A DNA stretch of 64,000 nucleotides from Micromonospora chokoriensis (GCF_000718555.1 NZ_JOAN01000001.1:434001-498000); one strand, 5' to 3'; positions 41,665 to 51,153 are shown, numbered from the stretch's first letter. Made by a program: numbers and translations. The notes: generated from the sequence alone by a model not told the origin.

Positions 41665-42813
41665 TCAGCGACCGGCGGGCTTGAGGCCGAGCGGCTTGCC
41701 GAGCAGTGACTCACGGCGCAGCGCGAGCCGGTCGGCGATCGTGCCGAGCGCCTGCGCGGCCGGGGACTCCGGCTCGGCCAGCACGATCGGCTTGCCAGCG
41801 TCGCCGGCCTCGCGGACCCGGGTGTCCAGGGGGATCTGCCCGAGCAGCGGCACCTGCGCGCCGATGGTCCGGCTCAGCGACTCGGCGACGGCCTCACCAC
41901 CGCCGGCGCCGAAGATCTCCATCCGGGAGCCGTCCGGCAGCTCCAGCCAGGACATGTTCTCGATGACGCCGACCACCCGCTGGTGGGTCTGCAGGGCGAT
42001 CGAACCGGCCCGCTCGGCCACCTCGGCGGCGGCGGTCTGCGGGGTGGTGACGATCAGGATCTCCGAGTTGGGCAGCAGTTGGGCCAGCGAGATGGCCACG
42101 TCACCGGTGCCCGGCGGCAGGTCGAGCAGGAGCACGTCCAGGTCGCCCCAGTAGACGTCGGCCAGAAACTGCTGCAACGCCCGGTGCAGCATCGGGCCGC
42201 GCCACACGACGGCGGCGTTGCCGGACGTGAACATGCCGATCGAGATCACCTTCACGCCGTGCGACTGCGGCGGCATGATCATGTCTTCGACCCGGGTGGG
42301 CCGGGCCTCCGTGCCGAGCATCCGGGGCACCGAGTGGCCGTAGATGTCCGCGTCGACCACGCCGACGGAGAGCCCACGGGCGGCGAGCGCCGCCGCCAGG
42401 TTGACCGTCACGCTGGACTTGCCGACGCCGCCCTTGCCGCTGGCCACCGCGTACACCCGGGTGCGGGAGCCGGGCTGGGCGAACGGGATGACCGGCTCCT
42501 CGGTGGCGCCGCCGCCGCGCAGCTGCGACTGCAACGACTGCCGCTGCTCGGGGGTCATCACCCCAAAGTCGATCTCCACGCCGGTGACGCCGGGCACTGC
42601 GGCGACGGCGGCGGTGATGTCGTTACGCAGCTTGTCCTTCAGCGGGCAGCCGGCGACGGTGAGCAGCAGCTCGACGAGCACGACACCGCTGGCACCGATC
42701 GTGGCGGAGCGGACCATGCCCAGCTCGGTGATGGGCCGGCGGATCTCCGGGTCGTTGACGGTGGCCAGGGCGGCCTGGATCGCGTCCTCGACGGTGCTCA
42801 CGGGTGCTGACAT
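41665..42813 (-). CDS. mrp: Mrp/NBP35-type iron-sulfur carrier ATPase
   Basis: The 382-residue protein starts with a MIP18-like domain (D-A-I-Q-A-A-L-A-T-V-N-D-P-E-I). The deviant Walker A G-K-G-G-V-G-K-S-S and L-D-L-P-P-G-T-G-D follow. It delivers Fe-S clusters. ATG 42813 begins M-S-A-P-V-S, and the longer open frame upstream is not needed. The position matches mycobacterial Rv1229c. Confidence 0.93.
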   Translation of the reverse strand: MSAPVSTVEDAIQAALATVNDPEIRRPITELGMVRSATIGASGVVLVELLLTVAGCPLKDKLRNDITAAVAAVPGVTGVEIDFGVMTPEQRQSLQSQLRGGGATEEPVIPFAQPGSRTRVYAVASGKGGVGKSSVTVNLAAALAARGLSVGVVDADIYGHSVPRMLGTEARPTRVEDMIMPPQSHGVKVISIGMFTSGNAAVVWRGPMLHRALQQFLADVYWGDLDVLLLDLPPGTGDVAISLAQLLPNSEILIVTTPQTAAAEVAERAGSIALQTHQRVVGVIENMSWLELPDGSRMEIFGAGGGEAVAESLSRTIGAQVPLLGQIPLDTRVREAGDAGKPIVLAEPESPAAQALGTIADRLALRRESLLGKPLGLKPAGR

Positions 42814-42889
42814 GCCCGCAATGCTACGTCGCGGGGCATCCGCTGCCGCCGCTGCCCGGGGCGGTGTGAGCCAATCGATGACGCGGCGG

Positions 42890-43537
42890 TCAGCCCTCCG
42901 AGCGGCGTGGGCCGGTGCCGTCCGGCCTGTCCGGGGCGAAGTCGCCATCCAGGTCGTCGCGGGGTTCGTCCAGACCCACACCGTCGGTCGGCCGCTGGCC
43001 ACGCCGCTCCTGCCGGCTGTCCTTCTCCTGTTGGCGGCGCTCCAGTCGCTGCCGGCGCTGCCCCGCCTCGTCCAGCTCCTCGGCCAGCCGGGCCAGCTCG
43101 GAGCGGAGGAAGTCACGGGTGGCCACCTCGCCCAACGCGATCCGCAGGGCTGCGATCTCCCGGGCCAGGTACTCGGTGTCCGCCTTCTGCGCGGTGGCGC
43201 GCCGCCGGTCCTCCTCCAGGGCCACCCGGTCCCGGTCGGCCTGCCGGTTCTGCGCCAGCAGGATCAGCGGCGCCGCGTAGCTGGCCTGCAATGACAACAC
43301 CAGGGTCAAGAACGTGAAGGTGTACGGGTCGAAGCGCAGGTCCGCCGGGGCCAACGTGTTCCAGACGAACCAGATCGTGATCACCACCGTCATGACGACG
43401 ATGAAGTTCGCGGTGCCCATGCCCCGGGCGATGCCCTCGGACCACCGGCCGAACGCCTCCGCGTCGAACCGGGGCAGCTTGATACCCCGAGGCTCGCGTG
43501 GCTGGTCCAGGCGCTCCGTCCGCCGCTGCTCAGCCAT
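42890..43537 (-). CDS. DUF1003 membrane protein
   Basis: The 215-residue protein has two membrane helices (F-I-V-V-M-T-V-V-I-T-I-W-F and F-T-F-L-T-L-V-L-S-L-Q-A-S-Y-A-A-P) and the family stretch L-L-A-Q-N-R-Q-A-D-R-D-R. A charged coiled-coil tail follows. It overlaps the MgtE_N/CBS gene by eight bases. The role is unknown, but the pair is conserved in actinobacteria as I recall. Confidence 0.88.
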   Translation of the reverse strand: MAEQRRTERLDQPREPRGIKLPRFDAEAFGRWSEGIARGMGTANFIVVMTVVITIWFVWNTLAPADLRFDPYTFTFLTLVLSLQASYAAPLILLAQNRQADRDRVALEEDRRRATAQKADTEYLAREIAALRIALGEVATRDFLRSELARLAEELDEAGQRRQRLERRQQEKDSRQERRGQRPTDGVGLDEPRDDLDGDFAPDRPDGTGPRRSEG

Positions 43538-44822
43538 CCGCGCCGTCCAACACGGTGTCGGTGGTGCCCGGGGCGGCCAGGGCGTCGCGGTCCCGCCAGT
43601 CCCGGGGTAGCGAGTGGTCCAGCACGTCGTCCACCGTCACGGCGCCGACCAGCCGGTTGCTCCGGTCGATCACCGGCATGGCGACCAGGTCGTAGGTGGC
43701 CATCCGACGGGTGATCTCCGGTAGTGGCGTGGTGGGGCGAAGCGGGTCGATGTCGTTGACCACCACCTTGCCCAGCAGGTCGGCCGGTGGTTCGCGCAGC
43801 AACGCCTGGAAGTGCACCATGCCCAGGTAGCGGCCGGTCGGCGTGTTCTGCGGTGCCCGGGTCACGAAGACCTGCGCGGCGACGGCGGGGGAGAGCTGGG
43901 GCTCCCGGATCCGGGCCAGCGCCTCGGCGACTGTGGCGTCCGGCGGCAGGATGACCGGCTCCGAGGTCATCACACTGCCCGCCGTGCCGGGGGTGTACTT
44001 CAGCAGCTGACGTACCGGGTCGGCCTCGTCCGGCTCCATCAGGTCCAGCAGCACGTCCTGCTCGGGCGGGGGCAGCTCGTTGAGCAGGTCCGCGGCGTCG
44101 TCCGGGTCCATCTCCTCCAGGACGTCGGCGGCCCGCTCCCGGTCGAGGGCGGCGAGGATCTCCACCTGGTCGTGCTCCGGCAGCTCGCTCAGCACGTCGG
44201 CTAGCCGCTCGTCGTCCAGCGCGGCCGCGACCTCGTTGCGCCGCGCGTCGGGCAGATCCTGCAACGCGTTGGCCAGGTCGGCCGGGCGCATGTCCTCCAG
44301 GACGGCGAGCAGGTTCGCCGTACCCCGGTTGTCGGCGATGCCGCTGAGCCCACGCACCCGGTCCCACTCGACCTGGTGCAGGTGGCCGCGGCGGGTGAGC
44401 CGACCGGTCTGCTCGCGTACGGCGACGCGGGTCAGCGACCACTCGCCACCCCGGGCGCACTCCATCGCGACGTCCACGACCGCGCCGGGCTGGCCGCCCG
44501 GGTCGAGCTGCACCCGCCGGTCCAGCAGTTCCTGGAGCACCAGCAGCTCGTTCGCGCGCTTCTCGAACCGGCGCAGGTTGAGGGTGCCGGAGCCGAGCAC
44601 GACGGCGTCCGCGTCGATGGAGGTGATCCGGTTGATGGACAGGAAGATCCGCCGACGCATCGGCATCTCGGCGACGAGGCCCACCACCTCCGGCGGACGC
44701 TTGGTCGCCCGCAGCCGTGCCACGGCGTCACGAACCCGTCCCACCTGATCACCGTTCGGGTCGAAGACGGCGACTCCGGCGAGACGGGCGATGTAGACCC
44801 GGGTCGGCGTGCTCACGGGCAC
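43530..44822 (-). CDS. MgtE N-domain/CBS-pair protein without a channel domain
   Basis: The 430-residue protein has a PRC-barrel-like start and an MgtE_N superhelix with repeated L-L-N-E-L-P-P-P-E-Q and A-A-D-V-L-E-E-M-D-P-D-D-A-A-D. A pair of CBS domains ends it. The membrane part of the MgtE magnesium channel is absent, so this is a soluble Mg2+ or nucleotide sensor. It resembles mycobacterial Rv1232c. Coupling to DUF1003 suggests that this partner supplies the membrane part; that is inference. Confidence 0.85.
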   Translation of the reverse strand: MPVSTPTRVYIARLAGVAVFDPNGDQVGRVRDAVARLRATKRPPEVVGLVAEMPMRRRIFLSINRITSIDADAVVLGSGTLNLRRFEKRANELLVLQELLDRRVQLDPGGQPGAVVDVAMECARGGEWSLTRVAVREQTGRLTRRGHLHQVEWDRVRGLSGIADNRGTANLLAVLEDMRPADLANALQDLPDARRNEVAAALDDERLADVLSELPEHDQVEILAALDRERAADVLEEMDPDDAADLLNELPPPEQDVLLDLMEPDEADPVRQLLKYTPGTAGSVMTSEPVILPPDATVAEALARIREPQLSPAVAAQVFVTRAPQNTPTGRYLGMVHFQALLREPPADLLGKVVVNDIDPLRPTTPLPEITRRMATYDLVAMPVIDRSNRLVGAVTVDDVLDHSLPRDWRDRDALAAPGTTDTVLDGADG

Positions 44823-44849
44823 CAGCCTAAGCGCCTAGTGTTTATCAAC

Positions 44850-45719
44850 ATGTCGACCTTGTCCTACGAGATCGTGGACGTCTTCACCGATCGCCCTTTC
44901 GCCGGCAACCCGCTGGCCGTGGTGTTCGGCGCGGAAGGGCTGGCCACCGAGCAGATGCAGGCGCTCGCGCTGGAGTTCAACCTCTCCGAGACGGTGTTCG
45001 TGCTGCCGCCGACCCAGGTCGGCGTCACCTACCGGGCCCGGATCTTCACACCGGTGGAGGAGTTGCCGTTCGCCGGGCACCCGAGCGTCGGCGCCGCGGT
45101 CACCGCGTGCCGGCGGGGCATGTTCGCTGTGGGGCAGGTGACCCAGGAGTGCATGGCCGGTGTGCTGCCGATCGAGGTGACCGGGTCCGGTGCGACGTTG
45201 ACCGGTGGCACCCCGACCCTCGGGCCGGAGTTGGACCCGGAGCCGTTGCTGGAGATCGCAGGGCTGGTCGCCGACGACCACATCGGGCCCGCCCCCCGTG
45301 TCGCCGGCTGTGGGCTGGAGTTCCCGTACCTGCCGGTGCGGCCGGAGTCGGTGGCCCGGGCCCGGTTGAACCCGGCGGCGGCGCAGCGTTACGGGGTGTC
45401 GCACGTCAGCGTCTTCTCCTGGGACACGGCCGCGCAAACCGCGCACGCCCGGGTCTTCGTTCCGGGGATCGGCGTCCCGGAGGACCCGGCCACCGGCTCG
45501 GCGGCGCTCGGCCTCGGTGTCTGGCTGGTGGCGAGTGGTCTGCTGCCCGGCGAGGGGCGGTCGGAGTACGCGGTCCGCCAGGGCGTGGAGATGAACCGCC
45601 CATCCGCGTTGGCCTGCACAGTCACCGCAGCGAGCGGCGCGGCGGTCGGCGCGACGGTCGCCGGTCAGGTGATGCCGGTGGCCCGGGGCGAGATCACCGT
45701 GCCGCCGTTCGTGGGTTGA
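44850..45719 (+). CDS. PhzF-family isomerase/epimerase-like protein
   Basis: The 289-residue protein starts Y-E-I-V-D-V-F-T-D-R-P-F-A-G-N-P-L-A-V and has L-S-E-T-V-F with the catalytic Glu. It also has F-A-G-H-P-S-V-G and D-P-A-T-G-S-A-A-L-G, all PhzF hallmarks. A TAGTGT box lies 8 bases before ATG 44850, so translation may be leaderless. No phenazine genes are nearby. The substrate is unknown. Confidence 0.9.
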   Translation: MSTLSYEIVDVFTDRPFAGNPLAVVFGAEGLATEQMQALALEFNLSETVFVLPPTQVGVTYRARIFTPVEELPFAGHPSVGAAVTACRRGMFAVGQVTQECMAGVLPIEVTGSGATLTGGTPTLGPELDPEPLLEIAGLVADDHIGPAPRVAGCGLEFPYLPVRPESVARARLNPAAAQRYGVSHVSVFSWDTAAQTAHARVFVPGIGVPEDPATGSAALGLGVWLVASGLLPGEGRSEYAVRQGVEMNRPSALACTVTAASGAAVGATVAGQVMPVARGEITVPPFVG

Positions 45720-45731
45720 GCGGAGGCGCCG

Positions 45732-46262
45732 ATGCGGGAGGATGCGGGAGTGACGGACGAGGACGCCCCCGAGAGCACCCCACTTGTCGACGAGGCGATG
45801 AAGAAGGCCGCCGTGGCCTGGGTCAGCGTTGCCGGTGGGCCGGCGCTGGCGCTCTGGTGCGCCCCGCTGGAGGGCTCGCTCCTGGTGGTCAGCGGGCCGG
45901 GCGAGCAGGCCGCGCCGGGCCTGGCTGACGCGACCGAGGCGCAGGTAACCCTGCGTGGCGACCACGGCGGTCGGATCGTCACCTGGTCGGCCCGGGTGAG
46001 CCGGGTGCAGCCGGGCACCGAGGCGTGGGACATCACCGCGCCGCTGGTGGCGGCGAAGCGCCTCAACGCGCCAGGTCCGACCGCCGACCTGGTGGCCCGG
46101 TGGGCCGCCGACGGATGCGCGGTCAACCGGCTCGCCCCGGCCGGTACGCCGCTGGCCGGAGCGGACCTGCCGGCCGACGCGCAGGCCGAGCCGCCCCGGG
46201 CCTCTCCGGCGGTCCGGGCCACCCGCAAGCCGTTTCGCCTGCACCGGGTCCGTCGCCGCTGA
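45732..46262 (+). CDS. Conserved-looking protein of unknown function
   Basis: The 176-residue protein follows the PhzF gene by 12 bases and probably shares its message. It has a helix D-E-A-M-K-K-A-A-V-A-W and a small beta-rich core similar in feel to flavin-reductase-like barrels. A basic C-terminal tail, R-K-P-F-R-L-H-R-V-R-R-R, ends it. GGAGG precedes ATG 45732; GTG 45750 is an alternative. No function is assigned. Confidence 0.6.
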   Translation: MREDAGVTDEDAPESTPLVDEAMKKAAVAWVSVAGGPALALWCAPLEGSLLVVSGPGEQAAPGLADATEAQVTLRGDHGGRIVTWSARVSRVQPGTEAWDITAPLVAAKRLNAPGPTADLVARWAADGCAVNRLAPAGTPLAGADLPADAQAEPPRASPAVRATRKPFRLHRVRRR

Positions 46263-46982
46263 TCAGCGTGCCCGACCGCCGGCACCCACCACTGCGGCGT
46301 CGGCGTCGACGAGGGCGAGCACCTCGCCCAGACCGGCGAGCGTGGGGCCGCGCCAGTCGTGGTCGGCGTTGAACACCATGTGCGTGGCCAGATCCGGTGC
46401 GGCGAGCCGGACGGCGGTCATCCCGGCCCGCTCGGCGCCGGTCAACTCCTGGCTGCCGCCGTCACCGACGTAGAGGCAGTCGCCGGGCCCGAGCCCCAGC
46501 CGCTGGCAGGCGGTCAGGTAGAGCGCCGGATCCGGCTTGCACCGCCCGACCTGCACCGAGAAGACCCGCACGTCGAGCAGCGGGGCGACCGCGAGCTGCG
46601 GCAGGAAGGCCGGCAGTTCGTGCGTACAGTCGCTGATCACGCCGGTGCGCAGGCCGCGCTGGCGCAGGGCCGCCAGCACCGGCACCGCGTCGGCCCGCAG
46701 CCAGGTGTCGGCGCGGACCGCTCGGTGCCGGGACGCCACCGCCGCCCGCACCGCCTGGTCACTGGGTTGTACGCCGACCTGGGCGCACACCCAGCGCAGG
46801 GTCGCCTCCGCGTTGCCGAGCCGGCCGGTGGCCCGCTCGTAGTAGGTGCGGTTCAACACCTCGGCCAACGTGTCGGTGGGACACCCGAGCAGCTCGGCGG
46901 TGCCGGCGTGCGCGACACCGCGTTGCACCGAATGGGTCAGGGTGCCGAAGAAGTCGAACAGCACCGCCTGGTAGCTGGGCAT
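46263..46982 (-). CDS. HAD-family hydrolase
   Basis: The 239-residue protein has the nucleophile motif V-L-F-D-F-F-G-T-L, then I-S-D-C-T, K-P-D-P-A-L-Y and G-D-G-G-S-Q-E. The acid/base position after D-F-F is Phe-Gly rather than the usual Asp two residues on (D-x-D becomes D-F-F), which points to dehalogenase- or phosphonatase-like chemistry or a weak phosphatase. It converges with the preceding gene with no gap. Confidence 0.82.
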   Translation of the reverse strand: MPSYQAVLFDFFGTLTHSVQRGVAHAGTAELLGCPTDTLAEVLNRTYYERATGRLGNAEATLRWVCAQVGVQPSDQAVRAAVASRHRAVRADTWLRADAVPVLAALRQRGLRTGVISDCTHELPAFLPQLAVAPLLDVRVFSVQVGRCKPDPALYLTACQRLGLGPGDCLYVGDGGSQELTGAERAGMTAVRLAAPDLATHMVFNADHDWRGPTLAGLGEVLALVDADAAVVGAGGRAR

Positions 46983-47117
46983 GGGGGAACGCCTCCGGGC
47001 GGTCGAGGGTCGCCGGCGCGGAACCGCGTGATCGTAACGGAGTGATGACCCACCGTGTCGACCGTCATACGTGTGAGGATTACCTCCCGTGCCCCACCGT
47101 CACCCTCGGTCGACCTG

Positions 47118-47963
47118 TTAGTCGTCCAGACCGACGGCCTTGGCGCTCGCCGTCCAGAGCCGGGCGGCGAGCTGCGGATCGGCAGCCTTCCGGAAGGGTC
47201 GACGCAGCCGACGGTCGGCGTAGTAGCCCCCGTCGACCAGCCGGGTGCGCTCCTGGTTGGCCAGCCACACCAGGGTCTCGGCACCCTTGTCCGGGCTGCG
47301 GAACGGCATGAACCGCATGCCGAACGCGACAAGCCTGCTGTCGTTGGCGAACCGGGTGCGGACCACCCCGGGGTGGAAGCTGTACGCGGAAATGTCCGGC
47401 CAGCGCCGGGCGGCCTCGGCGGTGAACAGGACGTTCGCCTGCTTGCTGGTGCCGTACGCGCCCATCGGCCGGTAGTCACGCAGTGGCTTGTTCAGGTCGT
47501 CCGGATCGAGCGCCCCCCAGCGGTGCGCGCCGGAGGCGGTCACCACGACCCGGCCCACCCGGTCGGCGAGCAGGTTGGTCAGCAGGAACGGGGCCAGGTG
47601 ATTGGCCTGGATCGACATCTCGAAACCGTCGACGGTGCGCAGTGGTTGCAGCGCGATGGCGCCCGCGTTGTTGGCGAGCACGTCGATCCGGTCGTACGCG
47701 GCCCGGAGCTGCTCGGCCAGTCGGCGTACGTCGTCGAGGATCGCGAAGTCGGCCCGGAACAACTCCGGGCGCTCGCCGGAGTTTTCCCGCACCCGTTCGG
47801 CTGCGGCCTGTAGGCGGGCCGGGTCTCGCCCGACCAGCACCACCCGGTCACCACGGCAGGCCAGCTGCACGGCGGCGGCCAGCCCGATGCCGGAGCTGGC
47901 CCCGGTCACCACCACAAGTCGACGCCCAGTGAGATCTTCCACAGGTCCATTCACCCCGGTCAT
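47118..47963 (-). CDS. Short-chain dehydrogenase, retinol-dehydrogenase-like
   Basis: The 281-residue protein has T-G-A-S-S-G-I-G, N-N-A-G and the catalytic Y-G-T-S-K. The C-terminal region with F-H-P-G-V-V-R-T resembles the WWOX/retinol dehydrogenase branch used for lipophilic alcohols. It stands alone between the HAD gene and the CitE-like gene. Confidence 0.85.
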   Translation of the reverse strand: MTGVNGPVEDLTGRRLVVVTGASSGIGLAAAVQLACRGDRVVLVGRDPARLQAAAERVRENSGERPELFRADFAILDDVRRLAEQLRAAYDRIDVLANNAGAIALQPLRTVDGFEMSIQANHLAPFLLTNLLADRVGRVVVTASGAHRWGALDPDDLNKPLRDYRPMGAYGTSKQANVLFTAEAARRWPDISAYSFHPGVVRTRFANDSRLVAFGMRFMPFRSPDKGAETLVWLANQERTRLVDGGYYADRRLRRPFRKAADPQLAARLWTASAKAVGLDD

Positions 47964-48068
47964 GGCGCGAGGCTACCGTGACGTCACAACGCCCTTTGGG
48001 ATCGTTAAGTTTCCTCGGAGCCAGGCGGCGTCGGCATCCCCGCCGGCCGCTGGAAGGAGAGCGCATCC

Positions 48069-49025
48069 ATGGCCGCAGTCGGTCGCCCCCGTAGGTCCTG
48101 CCTCGCCGTCCCGGGTTCCAGCGTCAAGATGCTCGGCAAGGCCCAGGGGCTCCCGGCCGACCAGGTCTTCCTCGACCTGGAGGACGCCGTCGCCCCACTG
48201 GCCAAACCGGACGCGCGCAAGAACATCGTGGCCGTCCTCAACGAGGGTGACTGGGCCGGCAAGACCCGGGTGGTCCGGGTCAACGACCTGACCACCCCGT
48301 GGACCTACCGGGACGTCATCGAGGTCGTCGAGGGTGCCGGCGTCAACCTGGACTGCATCATGCTGCCGAAGGTGCAGACCGCCGCGCAGGTGCAGTGGCT
48401 GGACCTGACGCTCACCCAGATCGAGAAGACGATCGGCCTGGAGGTCGGTCGGATCGGCATCGAGGCGCAGATCGAGAACGCCGCCGGTCTGGTCAACGTG
48501 GACGCGATCGCCGCCGCCTCGCCGCGGGTGGAGACCATCATCTTCGGCCCGGCCGACTTCATGGCATCGATCAACATGAAGTCGATGGTGGTCGGCGGTT
48601 TGATCCCCGACTACCCGGGCGACCCGTACCACTACATCCTGATGCGGATCCTGATGGCCGCGCGAATGCACGACAAGCAGGCCATCGACGGCCCTTTCCT
48701 GCAGATCCGCGACGTCGAGGCGTTCCGCGAGGTGGCCAAGCGCTCGGCCGCGCTGGGCTTCGACGGCAAGTGGGTGCTGCACCCGGGCCAGATCGACGCC
48801 GCCAACGAGGTCTACCAGCCGGCGCAGGCCGACTACGACCACGCCGAGCTGATCCTCGACGCGTACGAGCACTACACGTCGGAGGCCGGCGGCCGGCTCG
48901 GCGCCGTGATGCTCGGCGACGAGATGATCGACGAGGCATCCCGCAAGATGGCGCTTGTGGTCGCCGCCAAGGGCCGGGCCGCCGGGATGAGCCGTACCTC
49001 GTCGTTCACCCCACCGGAGCAGTGA
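48069..49025 (+). CDS. CitE-like/HpcH acyl-CoA lyase
   Basis: The 318-residue TIM barrel has R-S-C-L-A-V-P-G-S, F-L-D-L-E-D-A-V, I-E-A-Q-I-E-N-A-A-G and F-G-P-A-D-F. These provide the Mg2+ ligands and the CoA site of malyl- or citramalyl-CoA lyases. It splits a beta-hydroxyacyl-CoA into an acyl-CoA and a 2-oxoacid. Mycobacterial Rv2498c is the closest comparison that I recall. The acyl-CoA dehydrogenase at 51331 and the MaoC at 57911 would fit the same degradative route. Confidence 0.88.
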   Translation: MAAVGRPRRSCLAVPGSSVKMLGKAQGLPADQVFLDLEDAVAPLAKPDARKNIVAVLNEGDWAGKTRVVRVNDLTTPWTYRDVIEVVEGAGVNLDCIMLPKVQTAAQVQWLDLTLTQIEKTIGLEVGRIGIEAQIENAAGLVNVDAIAAASPRVETIIFGPADFMASINMKSMVVGGLIPDYPGDPYHYILMRILMAARMHDKQAIDGPFLQIRDVEAFREVAKRSAALGFDGKWVLHPGQIDAANEVYQPAQADYDHAELILDAYEHYTSEAGGRLGAVMLGDEMIDEASRKMALVVAAKGRAAGMSRTSSFTPPEQ

Positions 49026-49031
49026 CCGCCC

Positions 49032-49066
49032 GGCCGGATCGACCGCCGCCGGCTGTCGATCCGGCC
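49032..49066. terminator. Hairpin after the CitE-like gene
   Basis: Bases 49032-49043 pair perfectly with 49055-49066 (12 bp, 11-base loop). It lies between convergent genes. Confidence 0.85.
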
Positions 49067-49097
49067 CGACAACCGGCGGTACGTCGTCCCGCGCTGG

Positions 49098-49661
49098 TCA
49101 GTAGCTGCTGCTGTCGCTGCCGGCGTTCGTCGTGACCGCGAAGACGATCGCGACGACGTAGAAGGCGATCAGCAGCACGAGCAGCCCGGTGAGGATCCAG
49201 CCGACGATGATCGCGGCCTTCGCCATCCCCTCGCCACCCTCGCCGCTGAGCCGGATCTGCTTCTGCGCCACGTGTCCGAGGATCGCGCCGACCGGGGCCG
49301 TGATGCAGGTTGCGAAGCCGGAGATCGCCAGCACCAGCGCCGCGATCGCCAGCCCGTTGGTCTTCGCCGGGGGCGGGTAACCGTAGCCGTAGCCGGGGTG
49401 CTGCGGCGGGTAGCCGGGCGGGGCGTAACCGGGTGGGGCGTAACCCTGCGGCGGGTAGCCGGGCGGGGCGTGTCCGGGCATCGGCTGGATCGCCGACGGC
49501 TGTGCACCGGCGTACGGGTCGACCGGGGCGTACGGGTCGACCGGGCCGGGTTGTGTGGGGACCGGCTGACCGGCCACGAGGGTCGGTTCGGGCGCGGGGC
49601 TCGACGGCTGGGCCGACCACGTTGGATCGGTCCAGTTGCCAGGCGGCGGGGGATTGGTCAT
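49098..49661 (-). CDS. DUF4190 membrane protein with Pro/Gly/Tyr repeats, copy 1
   Basis: The 187-residue protein has a disordered head with repeated P-P-G-Y units (about 60-95). Two membrane helices follow, joined by [15 protein letters not shown], and the tail ends S-D-S-S-S-Y. This is the DUF4190 layout. The role is unknown. A second, shorter relative lies 1.5 kb away in the same direction. Confidence 0.85.
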   Translation of the reverse strand: MTNPPPPGNWTDPTWSAQPSSPAPEPTLVAGQPVPTQPGPVDPYAPVDPYAGAQPSAIQPMPGHAPPGYPPQGYAPPGYAPPGYPPQHPGYGYGYPPPAKTNGLAIAALVLAISGFATCITAPVGAILGHVAQKQIRLSGEGGEGMAKAAIIVGWILTGLLVLLIAFYVVAIVFAVTTNAGSDSSSY

Positions 49662-49928
49662 GCGAACTCTCCGTCACGTCGGGTGCGGAGTCAGGGTAGC
49701 CAGCGCCACCCAAACCCGATGCCCCCGCTTCCGGGTGCCGCGTTGCTCGGGCCGGTCGTAACGGGCAGGATCCCTGGCATGGCATTCGACGCGCGCGCCG
49801 CGGACCGCTCTGGCAGTCGACCCCGACGGGACGTCAGCCGCCCGGGTGGGGCCCGGCGTGCGCGGACGGCCGCCCCGGCGGGCAGCCCCGGCCCAGACGA
49901 GCCGGTCGCGCTTGCCGACCCGGTCACC

Positions 49929-50684
49929 ATGCGCCTCGACGGGCGGGTCGCCCTGGTCACCGGGGCGGGCAGCCCGGACGGCATCGGGTACGCCACCGCC
50001 CGGCGACTCGCCGACCTGGGCGCTCGGGTGGCCATCGTCTCCACCACCCGGCGCATCCATGAGCGGGCCGGCGAGTTGGGGGTGACCGGCTTCGTCGCGG
50101 ACCTGACCGACGAGTCCGAGGTCGGCGCACTGGCCGATGCGGTCGCCGAGCAGTTGGGCGACGTCGAGGTGCTTGTCAACAACGCCGGCCTGGCCAGTCG
50201 GGCCAGCCAGGGGGTGCTGCGGCCGGTTGCCCAGCTGACCTACGACGAGTGGCGCGGTGAGATCGACCGCAACCTCTCCACCGCGTTCCTATGCAGCCGG
50301 GCGTTCATCGGCGGGATGGCCGAGCGGGGCTGGGGTCGGATCGTCAACCTGGCGGCCACGGCCGGCCCGGTCAACGCCCTGCCCACCGAGGCCGCGTACG
50401 CCGCGGCGAAGGCCGGAGTCGTCGGGCTGACCCGTGCCCTGGCCATGGAGATGATCGCCGACGGCGTGACCGTCAACGCGGTGGCGCCGGGCACCATCTA
50501 CACCGCGGCGTCCACGATGGCCGAGATCAAGCAGGGGCTGGGCACCCCGGTGGGTCGACCGGGCACCCCGGACGAGGTCGCCGCGGCGATCAGCTTCCTC
50601 TGCTCGCCGGCCGCCTCGTACATCACCGGGCAGATGCTTGTGGTGGACGGCGGCAACAGCGTCCGCGAGGCTCGGTTCCGCTGA
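49929..50684 (+). CDS. Short-chain dehydrogenase, FabG-like
   Basis: The 251-residue SDR has [19 protein letters not shown] and the C-terminal [11 protein letters not shown]. It reduces or oxidises a carbonyl/alcohol with NAD(P). The ATG at 49929 is where homology begins but has no clear RBS. An in-frame ATG at 49779 would add 50 residues of low complexity and has AGGA upstream, so the start is open. It lies between two inverted DUF4190 genes. Confidence 0.83.
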   Translation: MRLDGRVALVTGAGSPDGIGYATARRLADLGARVAIVSTTRRIHERAGELGVTGFVADLTDESEVGALADAVAEQLGDVEVLVNNAGLASRASQGVLRPVAQLTYDEWRGEIDRNLSTAFLCSRAFIGGMAERGWGRIVNLAATAGPVNALPTEAAYAAAKAGVVGLTRALAMEMIADGVTVNAVAPGTIYTAASTMAEIKQGLGTPVGRPGTPDEVAAAISFLCSPAASYITGQMLVVDGGNSVREARFR

Positions 50685-50697
50685 CCGGCGCGGCGGG

Positions 50698-51153
50698 TCA
50701 GTAGCCGCTGCTGTCGCCGGTGTTGCCGAACGCCACGAGTGCCAGCCAGCCGCAGCAGGCCAGCACGGTGAGCCCGGTGAAGACGTAACCCAGGATCAGC
50801 CCCCAGGTGGCGAGCTGGTCGCCGTCCTCGCCACTGGTGCGGAGCTGCCGCTTGGCCACGTGGCCGAGCACGGCGCCGGCCGGCGGGAACACGAAGGCGA
50901 ACACCAGCGACAGGATCGCCAGGATGTTGGTGCCCCGACCCGGCCCGGACGGGGGTGGGCCGTACTGCCCGTAGGGGCCCTGCGGAGGATACGGCGGCTG
51001 CTGGCTCCAGTGCGCCGACTGCTGCGGCCCCTGGTGGCCGTACGGCGAAGGCTCACCCGCGGTCGGCGCGTACGGCGACTGGTCCCTGGGTGGCTCGTAG
51101 GGTGACGGTGGCGGCTCGTCCCCGGGCGGTCCCGACGGCGGCGGGTAGCTCAC
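50698..51153 (-). CDS. DUF4190 membrane protein, copy 2
   Basis: The 151-residue protein has a Pro/Tyr/Gln-rich head of about 75 residues. It shares the membrane core of copy 1 (V-L-G-H-V-A-K-R-Q-L-R-T-S-G-E-D-G) and ends T-G-D-S-S-G-Y. RBS GGAGGAGG precedes ATG 51153. The common G-H-V-A-[QK]-[KR]-Q-[IL]-R motif marks the two as paralogues. Confidence 0.85.
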   Translation of the reverse strand: MSYPPPSGPPGDEPPPSPYEPPRDQSPYAPTAGEPSPYGHQGPQQSAHWSQQPPYPPQGPYGQYGPPPSGPGRGTNILAILSLVFAFVFPPAGAVLGHVAKRQLRTSGEDGDQLATWGLILGYVFTGLTVLACCGWLALVAFGNTGDSSGY

